From Streptomyces sp. TG1A-60 (GTDB taxonomy: Bacteria; Actinomycetota; Actinomycetes; Streptomycetales; Streptomycetaceae), in NCBI RefSeq assembly GCF_037201975.1, contig NZ_CP147520.1, forward strand, positions 4,898,001-4,962,000: a DNA stretch of 64,000 nt, written 5' to 3'. The position numbers and the translations under genes were made by a program. Below are positions 27,188-37,725 of this stretch, piece by piece. The notes beneath the pieces are model-generated. The model was not told the origin of the DNA. It ran no database searches and saw nothing but the letters and a program-made list of their open reading frames with translations. The stretch's first letter is position 1; each line of letters opens with the position of its first letter.

Positions 27188-28063
27188 ATGAGCAGCGCAC
27201 CGACGGCACCCCATGACTTCGACTTCGGCGTCGTACGGCGTGGCTACCGCCCCGGCCAGGTCGACGCCTGCGCGGCGGCCCTCTTCCGGGACCGGGACGC
27301 CGCGTGGGAGCGGGCCGCCCGGCTGACCGTGTTGGCCCGGGACATGGGCGCGGAGCTGGCCCGGCTGCGCGAGACGGTCCAGGGGCTGGCCCCGCAGACG
27401 TACGAGGCGCTCGGCGGGCGCGCCCGGCAGCTGTTCGAACTCGTCGTGGAGGAGGCCACGGCCGTCCGTGAGAGCGGGCGCCATGAGGCCCGCCGGGTCG
27501 TGGAGGAGGCGGAGGAGGCGGGCTCGCGCCTGCGGGGCGCCGCGCGGGCGTACGCCGACGAGGTGCGCGGCGAGGCCGACGAGCGGGCCCGGCACCGGTT
27601 GCTGGCCGCCCAGGCCGAGGCCGACGACCTGCGGATCACGGCCCGGCGCGCGGTGAAGGAGGAACGGGGCGAGGCGCTGTCCGCGCTGCGCGAGGTGCGG
27701 CAGCGGACCGAGGGGATGCTTGCCGAACTCGACAAGGAGTACGACGAGCGGGTGGCCGACATCGAGCGCGACATCGCCGAACGCGAGGCCGCCTTCGGCA
27801 CCCGGTACGCCGAACGGGCCGCCCGCGCCGAGGCGGAGGTCGCCGAGGCCGAGCGGGCCCTCGCGGAGGCGGAGGCGGCGGCGGCCGGGTTGCAGGACCG
27901 GGCCGAGGCCCGCGCCGCGGAGCTGATCGCCGAGGCGCGGGCGCGGGAGGAGAGGGTGGCGAGGGAGACCGAGAGGGTACTGCTGGAGCACGGGGAGAGG
28001 TGGGACGAGGTGCAGGCGCAGATGGACTGCGTGAAGGACAGGTTGTCGGCGCTCACCGACTAG
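27188..28063 (+). CDS. DivIVA-like coiled-coil cytoskeletal protein
   Basis: The 291-residue product starts at ATG 27188. Residues 9-30 read HDFDFGVVRRGYRPGQVDACAA in pieces, resembling the membrane-binding start of DivIVA/Wag31 proteins. From about residue 45 to the end the sequence is an almost unbroken Glu/Arg/Ala-rich coiled coil (for example EARRVVEEAEEAGSRLRGAA and ERAARAEAEVAEAERALAEA). Streptomyces has several such proteins at hyphal tips and in filamentous scaffolds. Older annotations call this type 'cellulose-binding protein', which the sequence does not support. The stop codon TAG coincides with the end of a MITE-like element. Confidence 0.75.
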   Translation: MSSAPTAPHDFDFGVVRRGYRPGQVDACAAALFRDRDAAWERAARLTVLARDMGAELARLRETVQGLAPQTYEALGGRARQLFELVVEEATAVRESGRHEARRVVEEAEEAGSRLRGAARAYADEVRGEADERARHRLLAAQAEADDLRITARRAVKEERGEALSALREVRQRTEGMLAELDKEYDERVADIERDIAEREAAFGTRYAERAARAEAEVAEAERALAEAEAAAAGLQDRAEARAAELIAEARAREERVARETERVLLEHGERWDEVQAQMDCVKDRLSALTD

Positions 28064-28239
28064 TGCCGCGGCAGGCGACGTTCGCCCCCTCGCGACGCCC
28101 GGCACGCCCGCTCGCCGCACCGGCCGAAAGCCCGAGTACGCCCAGGCCCTTCGGGCGGATGACGCCTTCCGGCCGGCCCACCGAGAACACGCACCGGACG
28201 CCGCTCCTTCACGGGCAGATGTCGCCTGCCGCGGCACCA
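28061..28239. mobile_element. MITE-like relic related to the IS630-type element
   Basis: The left end TAGTGCCGCGGCAGGCGACG (28061 on) and an inverted right end near 28213-28239 match at about 23 of 27 positions. The left end also resembles the right terminus of the IS at 57857-59091 (TAGTGCCG, GCAGG, ACGTT, GCCC blocks shared). The 179-bp interior codes for nothing convincing. A third end-like copy with part of the interior (GAGAACACGCACCG, then GCTCCTTGACGGGC) follows at about 28261-28309. As with the IS, the outer TA lies in the TAG stop of the upstream gene. Confidence 0.55.
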
Positions 28240-28374
28240 GGCTTCCGTCCGGCGCGCGCCGAGAACACGCACCGCTCCTTGACGGGCGGACGCCGCCCGC
28301 CGCGGCACCGGGCGCGGTGAGCACGCGCGGGCATGGCCCGCGCCGCGCGGGCCGACCGGAACAGCCCGGGGCCC

Positions 28375-29868
28375 TCAGTCCTTCAGGACCGGAAACCTCC
28401 GCGGCGCCACCACCAGCAGCACCACGAACGCCACCGTCGCCGCGCACCCCGCGCCCAGGTACACGGCGTGGACCGCGTCCGCGACGGCGCGGCGGACGGG
28501 CTCGGTGGTGGTGCCGGCGTCTAGGGAGTGGGTGACGGCATCCAGGCTTCCCGCGCCGCCGAGCCGGGATGCCAGCACCCCGTTGGCCACCGCGCCGAAC
28601 ATCGCCGCGCCCACCGTCTGCCCGGTCTGCCGGCAGAAGAGGATCGACGCGGTGGCCGTGCCGCGCTCCGCCCACTCCACGGTCGACTGGACGCCCACGA
28701 TCAGCGGGAGTTGGAACAGGCCCAGCGCGGCGCCCAGGAGGAGCATCAGCAGCATCGGTTGCCAGGCCTCGCCCGGGTAGGGGAGGAGCGGGAAGGAGAA
28801 GAGGAGGGCCGCCGCCGCGGCGATGCCCAGCATCGCCGTGTTCCGGAAGCCGATGCGGCGGTAGACGTGCTGGCTGAGCGCCGCCGACACCGGCCAGCTC
28901 AGTGTCCAGACGGAGACGACGAAACCGGCGGCCACGGGCGCCAGGCCCAGCACCGACTGGGCGTAGGTCGCGAGGAAGACCGTGGGCGCCACCATCAGCA
29001 GGCCCAGCGCGCCCAGCGCCAGGTTCACCGCCGCGATCGTGCGGCGGCGCCACACCCAGCCGGGGATGACCGGCTCGGCGGCCCGGCGTTCGATCAGCAC
29101 CAGCAGGGCGATCAGGGCGGCTCCCGCGCCCAGCAGCGACATGGACGGCCAGGAGAGCCAGTCCCAGACCACTCCGCCCTGCACCAGTGCCGTCAGCAGG
29201 GCCCCGCCGCAGGCGAAGACGGTCAGGGCGCCCGCCCAGTCCACCCGGGGCCGGCCCGTCGCCTCCCGCCGCGGCTCGTGCAGGTGACGGGCCAGCAGCC
29301 ACAGTGCCGCCGCGCCGAGCGGGAGGTTGATGAGGAAGATCCAGCGCCAGTCCGCGTAGGTGGCCAGTACCCCGCCCACCCCGGGGCCCGCCACCGCCGA
29401 CACCGCCCACACCGTGGACAGCCTGGCCTGGATCCTGGGGCGCTCGGCCAGGGGGTAGAGGTCGGCGGCGAGGGTCTGGACCGTGCCCTGGAGTGCGCCG
29501 CCGCCCAGGCCCTGGACGACGCGGAAGGCGATCAGCGAGGCCATGTTCCAGGCCAGCGCGCAGAGCAGGGAGCCCAGCAGGAACAGGGCCGCGCCCGCGA
29601 TGAGGACCGGCTTGCGGCCGAAGGTGTCGGAGAGCTTGCCGTAGAGGGGGAGAGTGACGGTGACGGCCAGCAGGTAGCCCGAGAAGAGCCAGGAGAAGAC
29701 GGAGAAGCCGCCGAGGTCGGCGACGATCTGCGGTACGGCGGTGGAGACGATCGTGGAGTCCAGCGCGGCCAGGCCCATGGCCAGCATGAGGGCGGCGGCG
29801 ACGGCTCCTCGCCTGCCGGGTCCGGCGGGTTGTGCCGTGTCACGCAGCGCGGGTCGTGTGTCGCCCAC
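28375..29868 (-). CDS. DHA2-family (14-TM) MFS multidrug exporter
   Basis: The 497-residue protein starts at GTG 29868 behind GGGGGAAGGA. Helix 1 carries the drug-exporter motif LAALDSTIVSTAVPQIVADL. The helix 2-3 loop is GKLSDTFGRKPVLIAG, and helix 5 has the antiporter motif VSAVAGPGVGGVLATYADWR. About fourteen hydrophobic segments are visible. It would export small toxic compounds at the expense of the proton gradient; the substrate is unknown. No regulator gene is adjacent. Confidence 0.88.
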   Translation of the reverse strand: MGDTRPALRDTAQPAGPGRRGAVAAALMLAMGLAALDSTIVSTAVPQIVADLGGFSVFSWLFSGYLLAVTVTLPLYGKLSDTFGRKPVLIAGAALFLLGSLLCALAWNMASLIAFRVVQGLGGGALQGTVQTLAADLYPLAERPRIQARLSTVWAVSAVAGPGVGGVLATYADWRWIFLINLPLGAAALWLLARHLHEPRREATGRPRVDWAGALTVFACGGALLTALVQGGVVWDWLSWPSMSLLGAGAALIALLVLIERRAAEPVIPGWVWRRRTIAAVNLALGALGLLMVAPTVFLATYAQSVLGLAPVAAGFVVSVWTLSWPVSAALSQHVYRRIGFRNTAMLGIAAAAALLFSFPLLPYPGEAWQPMLLMLLLGAALGLFQLPLIVGVQSTVEWAERGTATASILFCRQTGQTVGAAMFGAVANGVLASRLGGAGSLDAVTHSLDAGTTTEPVRRAVADAVHAVYLGAGCAATVAFVVLLVVAPRRFPVLKD

Positions 29869-29978
29869 CGGATTCCTTCCCCCTGCACCTATCTGCCGGG
29901 AACACCATGCCACTTGACCCTCACGCCACGGCAGGGTGCAGCCTGGGGGCACCCCGAGGAGGTGGCCGACCCTGAGGC

Positions 29979-30002
29979 GATCTCCACCCCTGGGCGGAGA
30001 TC
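29979..30002. promoter_or_regulatory. Dyad in the divergent MFS/ABC promoter region
   Basis: GATCTCC (29979-29985) and GGAGATC (29996-30002) form a 7-bp inverted repeat in the 400-bp spacer between the MFS gene and the ABC operon. No gene lies in this spacer. A regulator binding here could act on either side; this is inference. Confidence 0.35.
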
Positions 30003-30270
30003 CCTTAGGGGTACCTCCGTACTAGGGCTCGGGGCGGGTTCGTACCGTCGGAGGACGAGACGGGGTGCCTGTCGTCCTTAACCTGGCTTTACGCCGCTGG
30101 GGGGCGGTGCACCGGACCCGCGGGGGGTGGGGTTTTCCCCAGCAGAGGACTGCGCTGAGCACCAGCGCGCCGGACACCCTCCGCAGACCAGACTCATCAG
30201 CACACCACCTGGTACGACTCGGCACCGCACGTCGTACGACTCACCTGCTGAACGACATAGGAGACATACC

Positions 30271-31059
30271 GTGACATCGGCTGTGACCATCACCAGGCAC
30301 GGGGGTACTGGAGGGACTACGGCCGTTGCCGCGCGGGCGCGGCAGGTCGTGAAGGCCTACGGGTCCGGGGAGACCCGTGTCGTCGCCCTCGACGACGTCG
30401 ACGTGGACATCGCGCGTGGCCGGTTCACCGCGATCATGGGCCCTTCGGGGTCCGGCAAGTCCACGTTGATGCACTGCCTCGCCGGGCTCGACACCGTGAC
30501 GAGCGGTCAGATCTATCTGGACGACACCGAGATCACCGGGCTGAAGGACAAGAAGCTCACGCGGCTGCGCCGGGACCGGATCGGTTTCATCTTCCAGGCG
30601 TTCAACCTGCTGCCGACGCTGAACGCGATAGAGAACATCACGCTTCCCATGGACATCGCCGGGCGCAAGCCCGACCAGCAGTGGCTGGGCCGGGTCGTCG
30701 ACACCGTCGGCCTGAGCGACCGGCTCAAGCACCGGCCCACCCAGCTCTCCGGCGGCCAGCAGCAGCGCGTCGCCGTGGCCCGTGCGCTGGCCGCCCGGCC
30801 GGAGATCATCTTCGGCGACGAGCCGACCGGCAACCTGGACTCCAGGGCCGGCGCCGAGGTCCTCGGCTTCCTGCGCACGTCCGTCGACGAGCTGGGCCAG
30901 ACCATCGTGATGGTCACCCACGACCCGGTGGCCGCCTCGTACGCGGACCGCGTGCTGTACCTGGCCGACGGCCGCATCGTCGACGAGATGCTCAAGCCGA
31001 CCGCCGACGCCGTGCTGGACCGTATGAAGGACTTCGACGCCCGGGGGCGCACGTCATGA
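30271..31059 (+). CDS. MacB-type ABC transporter ATP-binding protein
   Basis: The 262-residue ATPase starts at GTG 30271 behind AGGAGAC. It has Walker A GPSGSGKSTLMHCLAGLD, a Q-loop FQAFNLLPTL, the signature LSGGQQQRVAVARALA, Walker B IIFGDEPTGNLDS and the H-loop MVTHDP. It belongs to the LolD/MacB group that drives mechanotransmission with FtsX-like permeases rather than classic transport. The stop overlaps the permease start (ATGA). It is about two-thirds identical by eye to the ATPase at 59089. Confidence 0.93.
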   Translation: MTSAVTITRHGGTGGTTAVAARARQVVKAYGSGETRVVALDDVDVDIARGRFTAIMGPSGSGKSTLMHCLAGLDTVTSGQIYLDDTEITGLKDKKLTRLRRDRIGFIFQAFNLLPTLNAIENITLPMDIAGRKPDQQWLGRVVDTVGLSDRLKHRPTQLSGGQQQRVAVARALAARPEIIFGDEPTGNLDSRAGAEVLGFLRTSVDELGQTIVMVTHDPVAASYADRVLYLADGRIVDEMLKPTADAVLDRMKDFDARGRTS

Positions 31060-33635
31060 GCGTCATGAAGACCTCCCTGCGCAACTTCTTCGCGCACAAG
31101 GGACGCATGGCGCTGTCGGCCATCGCGGTCATGCTGTCGGTCGCGTTCGTGACGGGGACCCTGGTCTTCACCGACACGATGGGCACCACGTTCGACAAGA
31201 TGTTCGCGGCCACCTCCTCCGACGTCACGGTCAGCGCCAAGGGCGCCTCCGACAGCGGTGAGACGCAGGCCGACAACGGCAGGCCGCCGGTCCTGCCGGC
31301 GTCCCTCCTCGACAAGGTGGACGGCACGGACGGCGTGAAGTCGGCCGAGGGGACCGTCTTCTCCACATCGGTGACGGTCGTCGACGCCGACAAGGACAAC
31401 CTCTCGCCCACCAGCGGCGCCCCCACCGTCGTCGGCAACTGGAACGCCAACGACGCACGCACCATGAAGATCGCCTCCGGGAACGCCCCGCGCGGGCCGG
31501 ACCAGATCATGGTGGACGCGGACACCGCCGACAAGCACGACCTGAAGCTCGGCGACGAGATCGGCGTCATCACGGCCGTCGGCACGCACGAGGCGAAGAT
31601 CTCCGGCGTCGCCGAGTTCCAGGTCACCAACCCGGGCGCCGCGATCTTCTACCTCGACACCGAGACCGCCCAGAAGGCCCTCGTCGGCGAGACGGGCGTG
31701 TACACCGACATCAACATCACCGCCGCCGCCGGCTTCACGGACGCGCAGGTGAAGAAGAACGTCGCAGCCGAGCTGGGCGGCGCCTACAAGGTGCAGACCG
31801 CCAAGGAGATCGCGGACGCCAACGCCAAGGACGTCGGCGAGTTCATGGGCGTGATGAAGTACGCGATGCTCGGCTTCGCCGGGATCGCCTTCCTCGTCGG
31901 CATCTTCCTGATCATCAACACCTTCTCGATGCTGGTCGCCCAGCGGACCCGCGAGATCGGCCTCATGCGTGCCATCGGTTCCAGCCGAGGCCAGGTCAAC
32001 CGGTCGGTTCTCGTCGAGGCGCTGCTTCTCGGCGTCTTCGGCTCGGTCCTCGGCGTCGCCGGCGGCGTGGGCCTCGCCATCGGCCTGATGAAGCTGATGA
32101 GCGCCACGGGCATGAACCTGTCCACCGACGACCTCACCATCGCGTGGACCACCCCGGCGGTCGGCCTGCTCCTCGGCATCGTCGTCACCGTCCTCGCCGC
32201 CTACGTGCCCGCCCGGCGCGCCGGCAAGGTCTCCCCGATGGCCGCCCTGCGCGACGCCGGCGCCCCGCTGGACGCCAAGGCCGGAGTCGTCCGGACCGTG
32301 ATCGGTCTGCTCCTCACCGGCGCCGGCGGCTCCTGCCTGTACCTGGCGTCCGCCGCCGACAAGGCGAGCGAGGGCTCCATGTGGCTGGGCGGCGGTGTCG
32401 TGCTGTCCCTCATCGGCTTCGTCGTCATCGGACCGCTGCTCGCCGGTGCCGTGGTGCGGGTGCTGGGCGCGGTCGTCCTGCGGGCCTTCGGCCCGGTCGG
32501 GCGGATGGCCGAGCGCAACGCGCTGCGCAACCCCCGCCGTACGGGGGCCACGGGTGCGGCCCTGATGATCGGCCTCGCCCTGGTCGCCTGTCTGTCGGTC
32601 GTCGGCTCGTCCATGGTCGCCTCGGCCACGGAACAGCTCGACAAGACCGTCGGCACGGACTTCATCATCCAGTCCGACACCGGTCAGCTGATCACCCCGC
32701 AGGCCGTCGAGGCCGCGAAGTCCGCCGAGGGCGTACGGAACGTCACCCAGTACAAGTGGACCAGGGCCGACTTCACCACCCCCGACGGCAAGACCCTCAA
32801 GGACACGGCGATCACCGCCGCGGACCCGAGCTACGCCACCGACCTCGCCACCGAGACCGTCGCCGGCACGCTCACGGACGCCTACAGGCCCGACTCGATG
32901 TCGGTCCACGAGAAGTTCGCCGAGGACCACGGCGTCGAACTCGGCTCCAAGATCGCCGTCGCCTTCAAGGACGGTTCCACGGCCGACCTGACCGTCCGCG
33001 CCATCACCAGCAGTGACGTCGTCATCGACGCCGGCGCCATGTACACATCCATCGACACGATGGCGACGTACGTTCCCGCCGACAAGATGCCCCTCGACCA
33101 GCTTCTCTTCGCCTCGGCGAAGGAGGGCCAGACCGCGGCGGCGTACAAGTCCCTCAAGGACGCGCTGCACGACTACCCGCAGTACGAGGTCCGCGACCAG
33201 ACCGACTACAAGGAAGCGCTCAAGGGCCAGATCGACCAGCTTCTCAACATGATCTACGGCCTGCTCGCCCTCGCGATCATCGTCGCGATCCTGGGTGTCG
33301 TGAACACCCTGGCCCTGTCGGTGGTCGAGCGGACCCGTGAGATCGGCCTGATGCGCGCCATCGGCCTCTCCCGCCGCCAGCTGCGCCGCATGATCCGTCT
33401 GGAGTCGGTCGTCATCGCCCTGTTCGGTGCCCTGCTCGGCCTGGGCCTGGGGATGGGCTGGGGCGCCACCGCCCAGCAGCTCCTCGCCCTGGAGGGCCTG
33501 AACGTCCTCGACGTCCCCTGGCCGACGATCATCGGGGTCTTCATCGGCTCGGCCTTCGTGGGGCTGTTCGCGGCGCTGGTGCCGGCGTTCCGGGCGGGCC
33601 GGATGAACGTCCTGAACGCGATCGCGACGGAATAG
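31056..33635 (+). CDS. FtsX/MacB-like ABC permease (duplicated)
   Basis: The 859-residue permease starts at ATG 31056 inside the ATPase stop. It has an N-terminal helix (MALSAIAVMLSVAFVTGTLV), a large extracellular domain (about 45-260) and a block of three helices beginning MLGFAGIAFLVGIFLIINTF. The whole plan then repeats: a second FtsX domain ends with IYGLLALAIIVAILGVVNTL and three helices. Each half has the coupling motif QRTREIGLMRAIG or ERTREIGLMRAIG that contacts the ATPase. The exported substrate is unknown. Confidence 0.9.
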   Translation: MSVMKTSLRNFFAHKGRMALSAIAVMLSVAFVTGTLVFTDTMGTTFDKMFAATSSDVTVSAKGASDSGETQADNGRPPVLPASLLDKVDGTDGVKSAEGTVFSTSVTVVDADKDNLSPTSGAPTVVGNWNANDARTMKIASGNAPRGPDQIMVDADTADKHDLKLGDEIGVITAVGTHEAKISGVAEFQVTNPGAAIFYLDTETAQKALVGETGVYTDINITAAAGFTDAQVKKNVAAELGGAYKVQTAKEIADANAKDVGEFMGVMKYAMLGFAGIAFLVGIFLIINTFSMLVAQRTREIGLMRAIGSSRGQVNRSVLVEALLLGVFGSVLGVAGGVGLAIGLMKLMSATGMNLSTDDLTIAWTTPAVGLLLGIVVTVLAAYVPARRAGKVSPMAALRDAGAPLDAKAGVVRTVIGLLLTGAGGSCLYLASAADKASEGSMWLGGGVVLSLIGFVVIGPLLAGAVVRVLGAVVLRAFGPVGRMAERNALRNPRRTGATGAALMIGLALVACLSVVGSSMVASATEQLDKTVGTDFIIQSDTGQLITPQAVEAAKSAEGVRNVTQYKWTRADFTTPDGKTLKDTAITAADPSYATDLATETVAGTLTDAYRPDSMSVHEKFAEDHGVELGSKIAVAFKDGSTADLTVRAITSSDVVIDAGAMYTSIDTMATYVPADKMPLDQLLFASAKEGQTAAAYKSLKDALHDYPQYEVRDQTDYKEALKGQIDQLLNMIYGLLALAIIVAILGVVNTLALSVVERTREIGLMRAIGLSRRQLRRMIRLESVVIALFGALLGLGLGMGWGATAQQLLALEGLNVLDVPWPTIIGVFIGSAFVGLFAALVPAFRAGRMNVLNAIATE

Positions 33636-33670
33636 CCACCGAGCACGGGGGACACGGGGGTACCGGGGAG

Positions 33671-33710
33671 AGCCCGGCGCCCGGAAGCATCGGCTTCCGG
33701 GCGCCGGGCT
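33671..33710. terminator. Hairpin terminator after the ABC operon
   Basis: An 18-bp perfect stem (33671-33688 with 33693-33710) has a 4-base loop ATCG, 35 bp after the permease stop. There is no T-tract. Confidence 0.8.
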
Positions 33711-33782
33711 CCACCCGGGTGCCCCAGAGGTTGGGCGGGCCGTCTGCGAAGGGGCGAACCTGGAAGGGGCGCGGGCAACCGC

Positions 33783-33832
33783 CCGACGAGCCGCGACGCA
33801 CCGGTACCCGACGAGCCGCGACGCACCGGTAC
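33783..33832. repeat. Perfect 25-bp tandem duplication
   Basis: The unit beginning CCGACGAGCCGCGACGCACC occurs twice without spacer or mismatch (33783-33807, 33808-33832) in the spacer before mfd. The rest of the spacer, to 34024, contains no gene and probably the mfd promoter. Confidence 0.85.
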
Positions 33833-34024
33833 ATGTCCACACGCGCGGATCCCCCGGTCCACCGGCGGGGGTGAGTCCCCGCCGAGTCGCACCCGGCGGT
33901 TGTCCACAGCCCCCCGCACCACCCGCACCGCGCGTCGTACCCTGGACACCCCCGGCCCGTCACAGGAGTCCGGGCGTTCGTGTTGCCCCACCAGCTCAGT
34001 CACCCCGGACGGGAATCGCCCTTC

Positions 34025-37000
34025 ATGAGCCTGCACGGTCTCCTCGACGCCGTAGTCAAGGACGCCCCCCTCGCGGAAGCGATCAGGGCGGCGGCCGACG
34101 GCCACCGCACCCACATCGACCTGGTGGGCCCCCCGGCCGCCCGCCCCTTCGCGGTGGCGGCGCTCGCCCGGGACGCCGGCCGCCCGGTACTCGCCGTGAC
34201 GGCGACGGGCCGCGAGGCCGAGGACCTGGCGGCGGCGCTGCGCTCGCTCCTGCCCCCGGACGGCGTCGTGGAGTACCCGGCGTGGGAGACGCTCCCGCAC
34301 GAACGCCTCAGCCCCCGCAGCGACACCGTCGGCCGCCGCCTCGCCGTGCTGCGCCGCCTGACCCACCCGAGCCCGGACGACCCGGAGACCGGCCCGGTGT
34401 CGGTCGTCGTCGCCCCCGTGCGTTCCGTCCTCCAGCCGCAGGTCAAGGGGCTCGGTGACCTGGAGCCCGTCGCGCTGCGCACGGGCGGCTCGGCCGATCT
34501 GAACCGCACGGTCGAGGCGCTGGCGGCAGCGGCGTACTCCCGGGTGGAACTGGTCGAGAAGCGCGGCGAGTTCGCCGTGCGCGGCGGCATCCTGGACGTC
34601 TTCCCGCCGACCGAGGAGCACCCCCTCCGGGTGGAGTTCTGGGGCGACGACGTCGAGGAGATCCGGTACTTCAAGGTGGCCGACCAGCGCTCCCTAGAAG
34701 TCGCCGAGCACGGCCTGTGGGCTCCGCCCTGCCGCGAACTGCTCCTGACCGACGACGTACGCGCCCGCGCGCGTGCCCTCGCCGAGCGCCACCCGGAGCT
34801 CGGTGAACTCCTCGACAAGATCGCCGAGGGCATCGCCGTCGAGGGCATGGAATCCCTCGCTCCGGTCCTCGTCGACGACATGGAGCTGCTGATCGACGTC
34901 CTGCCGAAGGGTGCCATGGCCGTCGTGTGCGACCCGGAGCGGGTGCGCACACGGGCGGCGGACCTGGTCGCCACGTCGCAGGAGTTCCTGCAGGCCTCCT
35001 GGGCGGCCACCGCCGGCGGCGGCGAGGCACCCATCGACGTCGGCGAGGCCTCCCTGCGGTCCCTCGCGGACGTCCGCGACCGGGCCCGTGAGCTGGACAT
35101 GATGTGGTGGTCGGTGTCCCCGTTCGCGGCCGACGAGACGTGGACGTCCGGCGCTGACACGGCGGGCGACTCGGACACCCTCAAGCTCGGCATGCGCGCC
35201 CCCGAGACCTACCGCGGCGACACCGCGAAGGCCCTCGCGGACACCAAGGGCTGGCTCGCCGACGGCTGGCGCACGGTGTTCGTGACCGAGGCCCACGGGC
35301 CGGCCGCCCGCACGGTCGAGGTGCTCGGCGGCGAGGGCGTCGCGGCCCGCCTGGAGGCGGAGCTGGGGCAGATCTCCCCGTCGGTCGTGCATGTGGCGTG
35401 CGGCTCGATCGACTACGGCTTCGTCGCCCCGGCCCTGAAACTGGCGGTCCTCACCGAGACCGACCTCTCCGGCCAGAAGGCGGCCGGTAAGGACGGCGCC
35501 CGTATGCCGGCCCGCCGACGCAAGACCATCGACCCGCTCACCCTGGAACCGGGCGACTACATCGTCCACGAGCAGCACGGCGTCGGCCGCTACATCGAGA
35601 TGGTGCAGCGGACCGTGCAGGGCGCGACCCGCGAGTACCTCGTCGTCGAGTACGCCCCGGCCAAGCGCGGCCAGCCCGGCGACCGGCTCTACATTCCCAC
35701 CGACCAGCTGGAACAGATCACCAAGTACGTCGGCGGCGAGGCCCCCACGCTGCACCGCCTGGGCGGCGCCGACTGGACGAAGACCAAGGCGCGCGCGAAG
35801 AAGGCGGTCAAGGAGATCGCCGCCGACCTGATCAGGCTCTACAGCGCCCGGATGGCGGCGCCCGGTCACGCGTTCGGCGCGGACACGCCCTGGCAGCGGG
35901 AGCTGGAGGACGCCTTCCCGTACGCCGAGACGCCCGACCAGCTCACGACGATCGCCGAGGTCAAGGAGGACATGGAGAAGACGGTCCCGATGGACCGCCT
36001 GATCTGCGGCGACGTCGGCTACGGCAAGACGGAGATCGCGGTCCGCGCCGCCTTCAAGGCCGTCCAGGACGGCAAGCAGGTGGCCGTCCTCGTCCCGACC
36101 ACCCTGCTGGTGCAGCAGCACTTCGGCACGTTCGGCGAGCGGTACTCGCAGTTCCCGGTGAACGTCCGGGCCCTGTCCCGCTTCCAGACGGACACCGAGG
36201 CCAAGGCCACCCTGGAGGGCCTGCGGGAGGGCTCGGTCGACATCGTCATCGGCACCCACCGGCTCTTCTCCTCCGAGACCAGGTTCAAGGACCTCGGCCT
36301 CGTCATCGTCGACGAGGAGCAGCGCTTCGGCGTCGAGCACAAGGAGCAGCTGAAGAAGCTCCGCGCGAACGTCGACGTGCTGACGATGTCGGCGACCCCG
36401 ATCCCGAGGACGCTGGAGATGGCCGTCACGGGCATCCGGGAGATGTCGACGATCACCACCCCGCCGGAGGAGCGCCACCCGGTCCTCACCTTCGTCGGCC
36501 CGTACGAGCAGAAGCAGATCGGCGCGGCCATCCGCCGTGAACTGCTGCGCGAGGGCCAGGTGTTCTACATCCACAACCGGGTGGAATCCATCGACCGCGC
36601 CGCCGCGCGACTGCGCGAGATCGTTCCCGAGGCGCGCATCGCCACGGCCCACGGCCAGATGTCGGAACAGGCCCTGGAGCAGGTCGTCGTCGACTTCTGG
36701 GAGAGGAAGTTCGACGTCCTCGTCTCCACGACGATCGTGGAATCGGGCATCGACATCTCCAACGCGAACACGCTGATCGTGGAGCGGGAGACACCTTCGG
36801 CCTGTCGCAGCTGCACCAGCTGCGCGGCCGGGTCGGCCGAGGCCGGGAGCGGGGTTACGCGTACTTCCTGTACCCGCCGGAGAAGCCGTTGACGGAGACG
36901 GCCCACGAGCGGCTGGCGACGATCGCCCAGCACACGGAGATGGGCGCGGGCATGTACGTGGCGATGAAGGACCTGGAGATCCGGGGCGCGGGCAACCTGC

Positions 37001-37581
37001 TCGGCGGCGAGCAGTCCGGCCATATCGCGGGCGTCGGCTTCGACCTGTACGTCCGCATGGTCGGCGAGGCGGTCGCGGACTACCGCCGGCAGCTGGAGAC
37101 CGGTGCGATCGAGGAGGAGCCGCCGCTCGAAGTCAAGATCGAGCTGCCGGTCGACGCGCACGTCCCGCTCGACTACGCGCCCGGGGAGCGGCTCCGCCTC
37201 CAGGCCTACCGGGCGATCGCCTCCGTCAACACCGAGGCTGACATCACCGCCGTACGCGAGGAACTCGTCGACCGCTACGGCAAGCTCCCCGAGCCGGTCG
37301 AGAACCTGCTCCTGGTCGCGGGGCTGCGCATGCTGGCCCGAGCCTGCGGTGTCGGCGAGGTCGTCCTCCAGGGCAACAACATCCGCTTCGCCCCGGTCGA
37401 CCTGCGCGAGTCCCAGGAACTCCGTCTCAAGCGTCTGTACCCGGGCACGGTCATCAAGCCGGCGGCACATCAGGTGCTGGTCCCTCGCCCGAAGACGGCG
37501 AAGGTGGGCGGCAAGCCTCTGCTCGGGCGGGAGTTGCTGGGGTGGACCGGGGAGTTCCTGGCTTCGGTTCTGGGGTCGTAG
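34025..37581 (+). pseudogene. mfd: Transcription-repair coupling factor, frameshifted as given
   Basis: Together the two frames give about 1185 residues, normal for Mfd. From ATG 34025 the order is: UvrB-homology region (DVFPPTEEHPLRVEFWGDDV), the RNA-polymerase-interacting domain (EPGDYIVHEQHGVGRYIEMV, about 508), the translocase Walker A (CGDVGYGKTEIAVRAA, about 660) and DEEQRFG (about 762). The frame breaks near 36788, within LIVERGD. One missing base there would restore TFGLSQLHQLRGRVGRGRER, which continues into the second frame (MGAGMYVAMKDLEIRGAGNL to the C-terminus at 37581). Mfd removes stalled RNA polymerase and recruits UvrA. A sequencing indel is likely. Confidence 0.88.
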
Positions 37582-37725
37582 GCCTCACGAGGTGCGCCGG
37601 CGTGCACCTGCTGCCTGTTCGGTGCCGGTCCCGCCGTACCCTACGGCGGTTACGGTGTTGAGCAGGGCAGACGGGGAACACGCACGCAGGACCGGATGCG
37701 AGCAAGGCAGGGAGAGGAGTGTCGC

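Noticed and set aside
27134..29410. Very long leftward open frame of more than 700 codons.
   Set aside because: It is Arg/Gly/Pro-rich, overlaps the coiled-coil gene and the MFS gene, and is a high-GC shadow.
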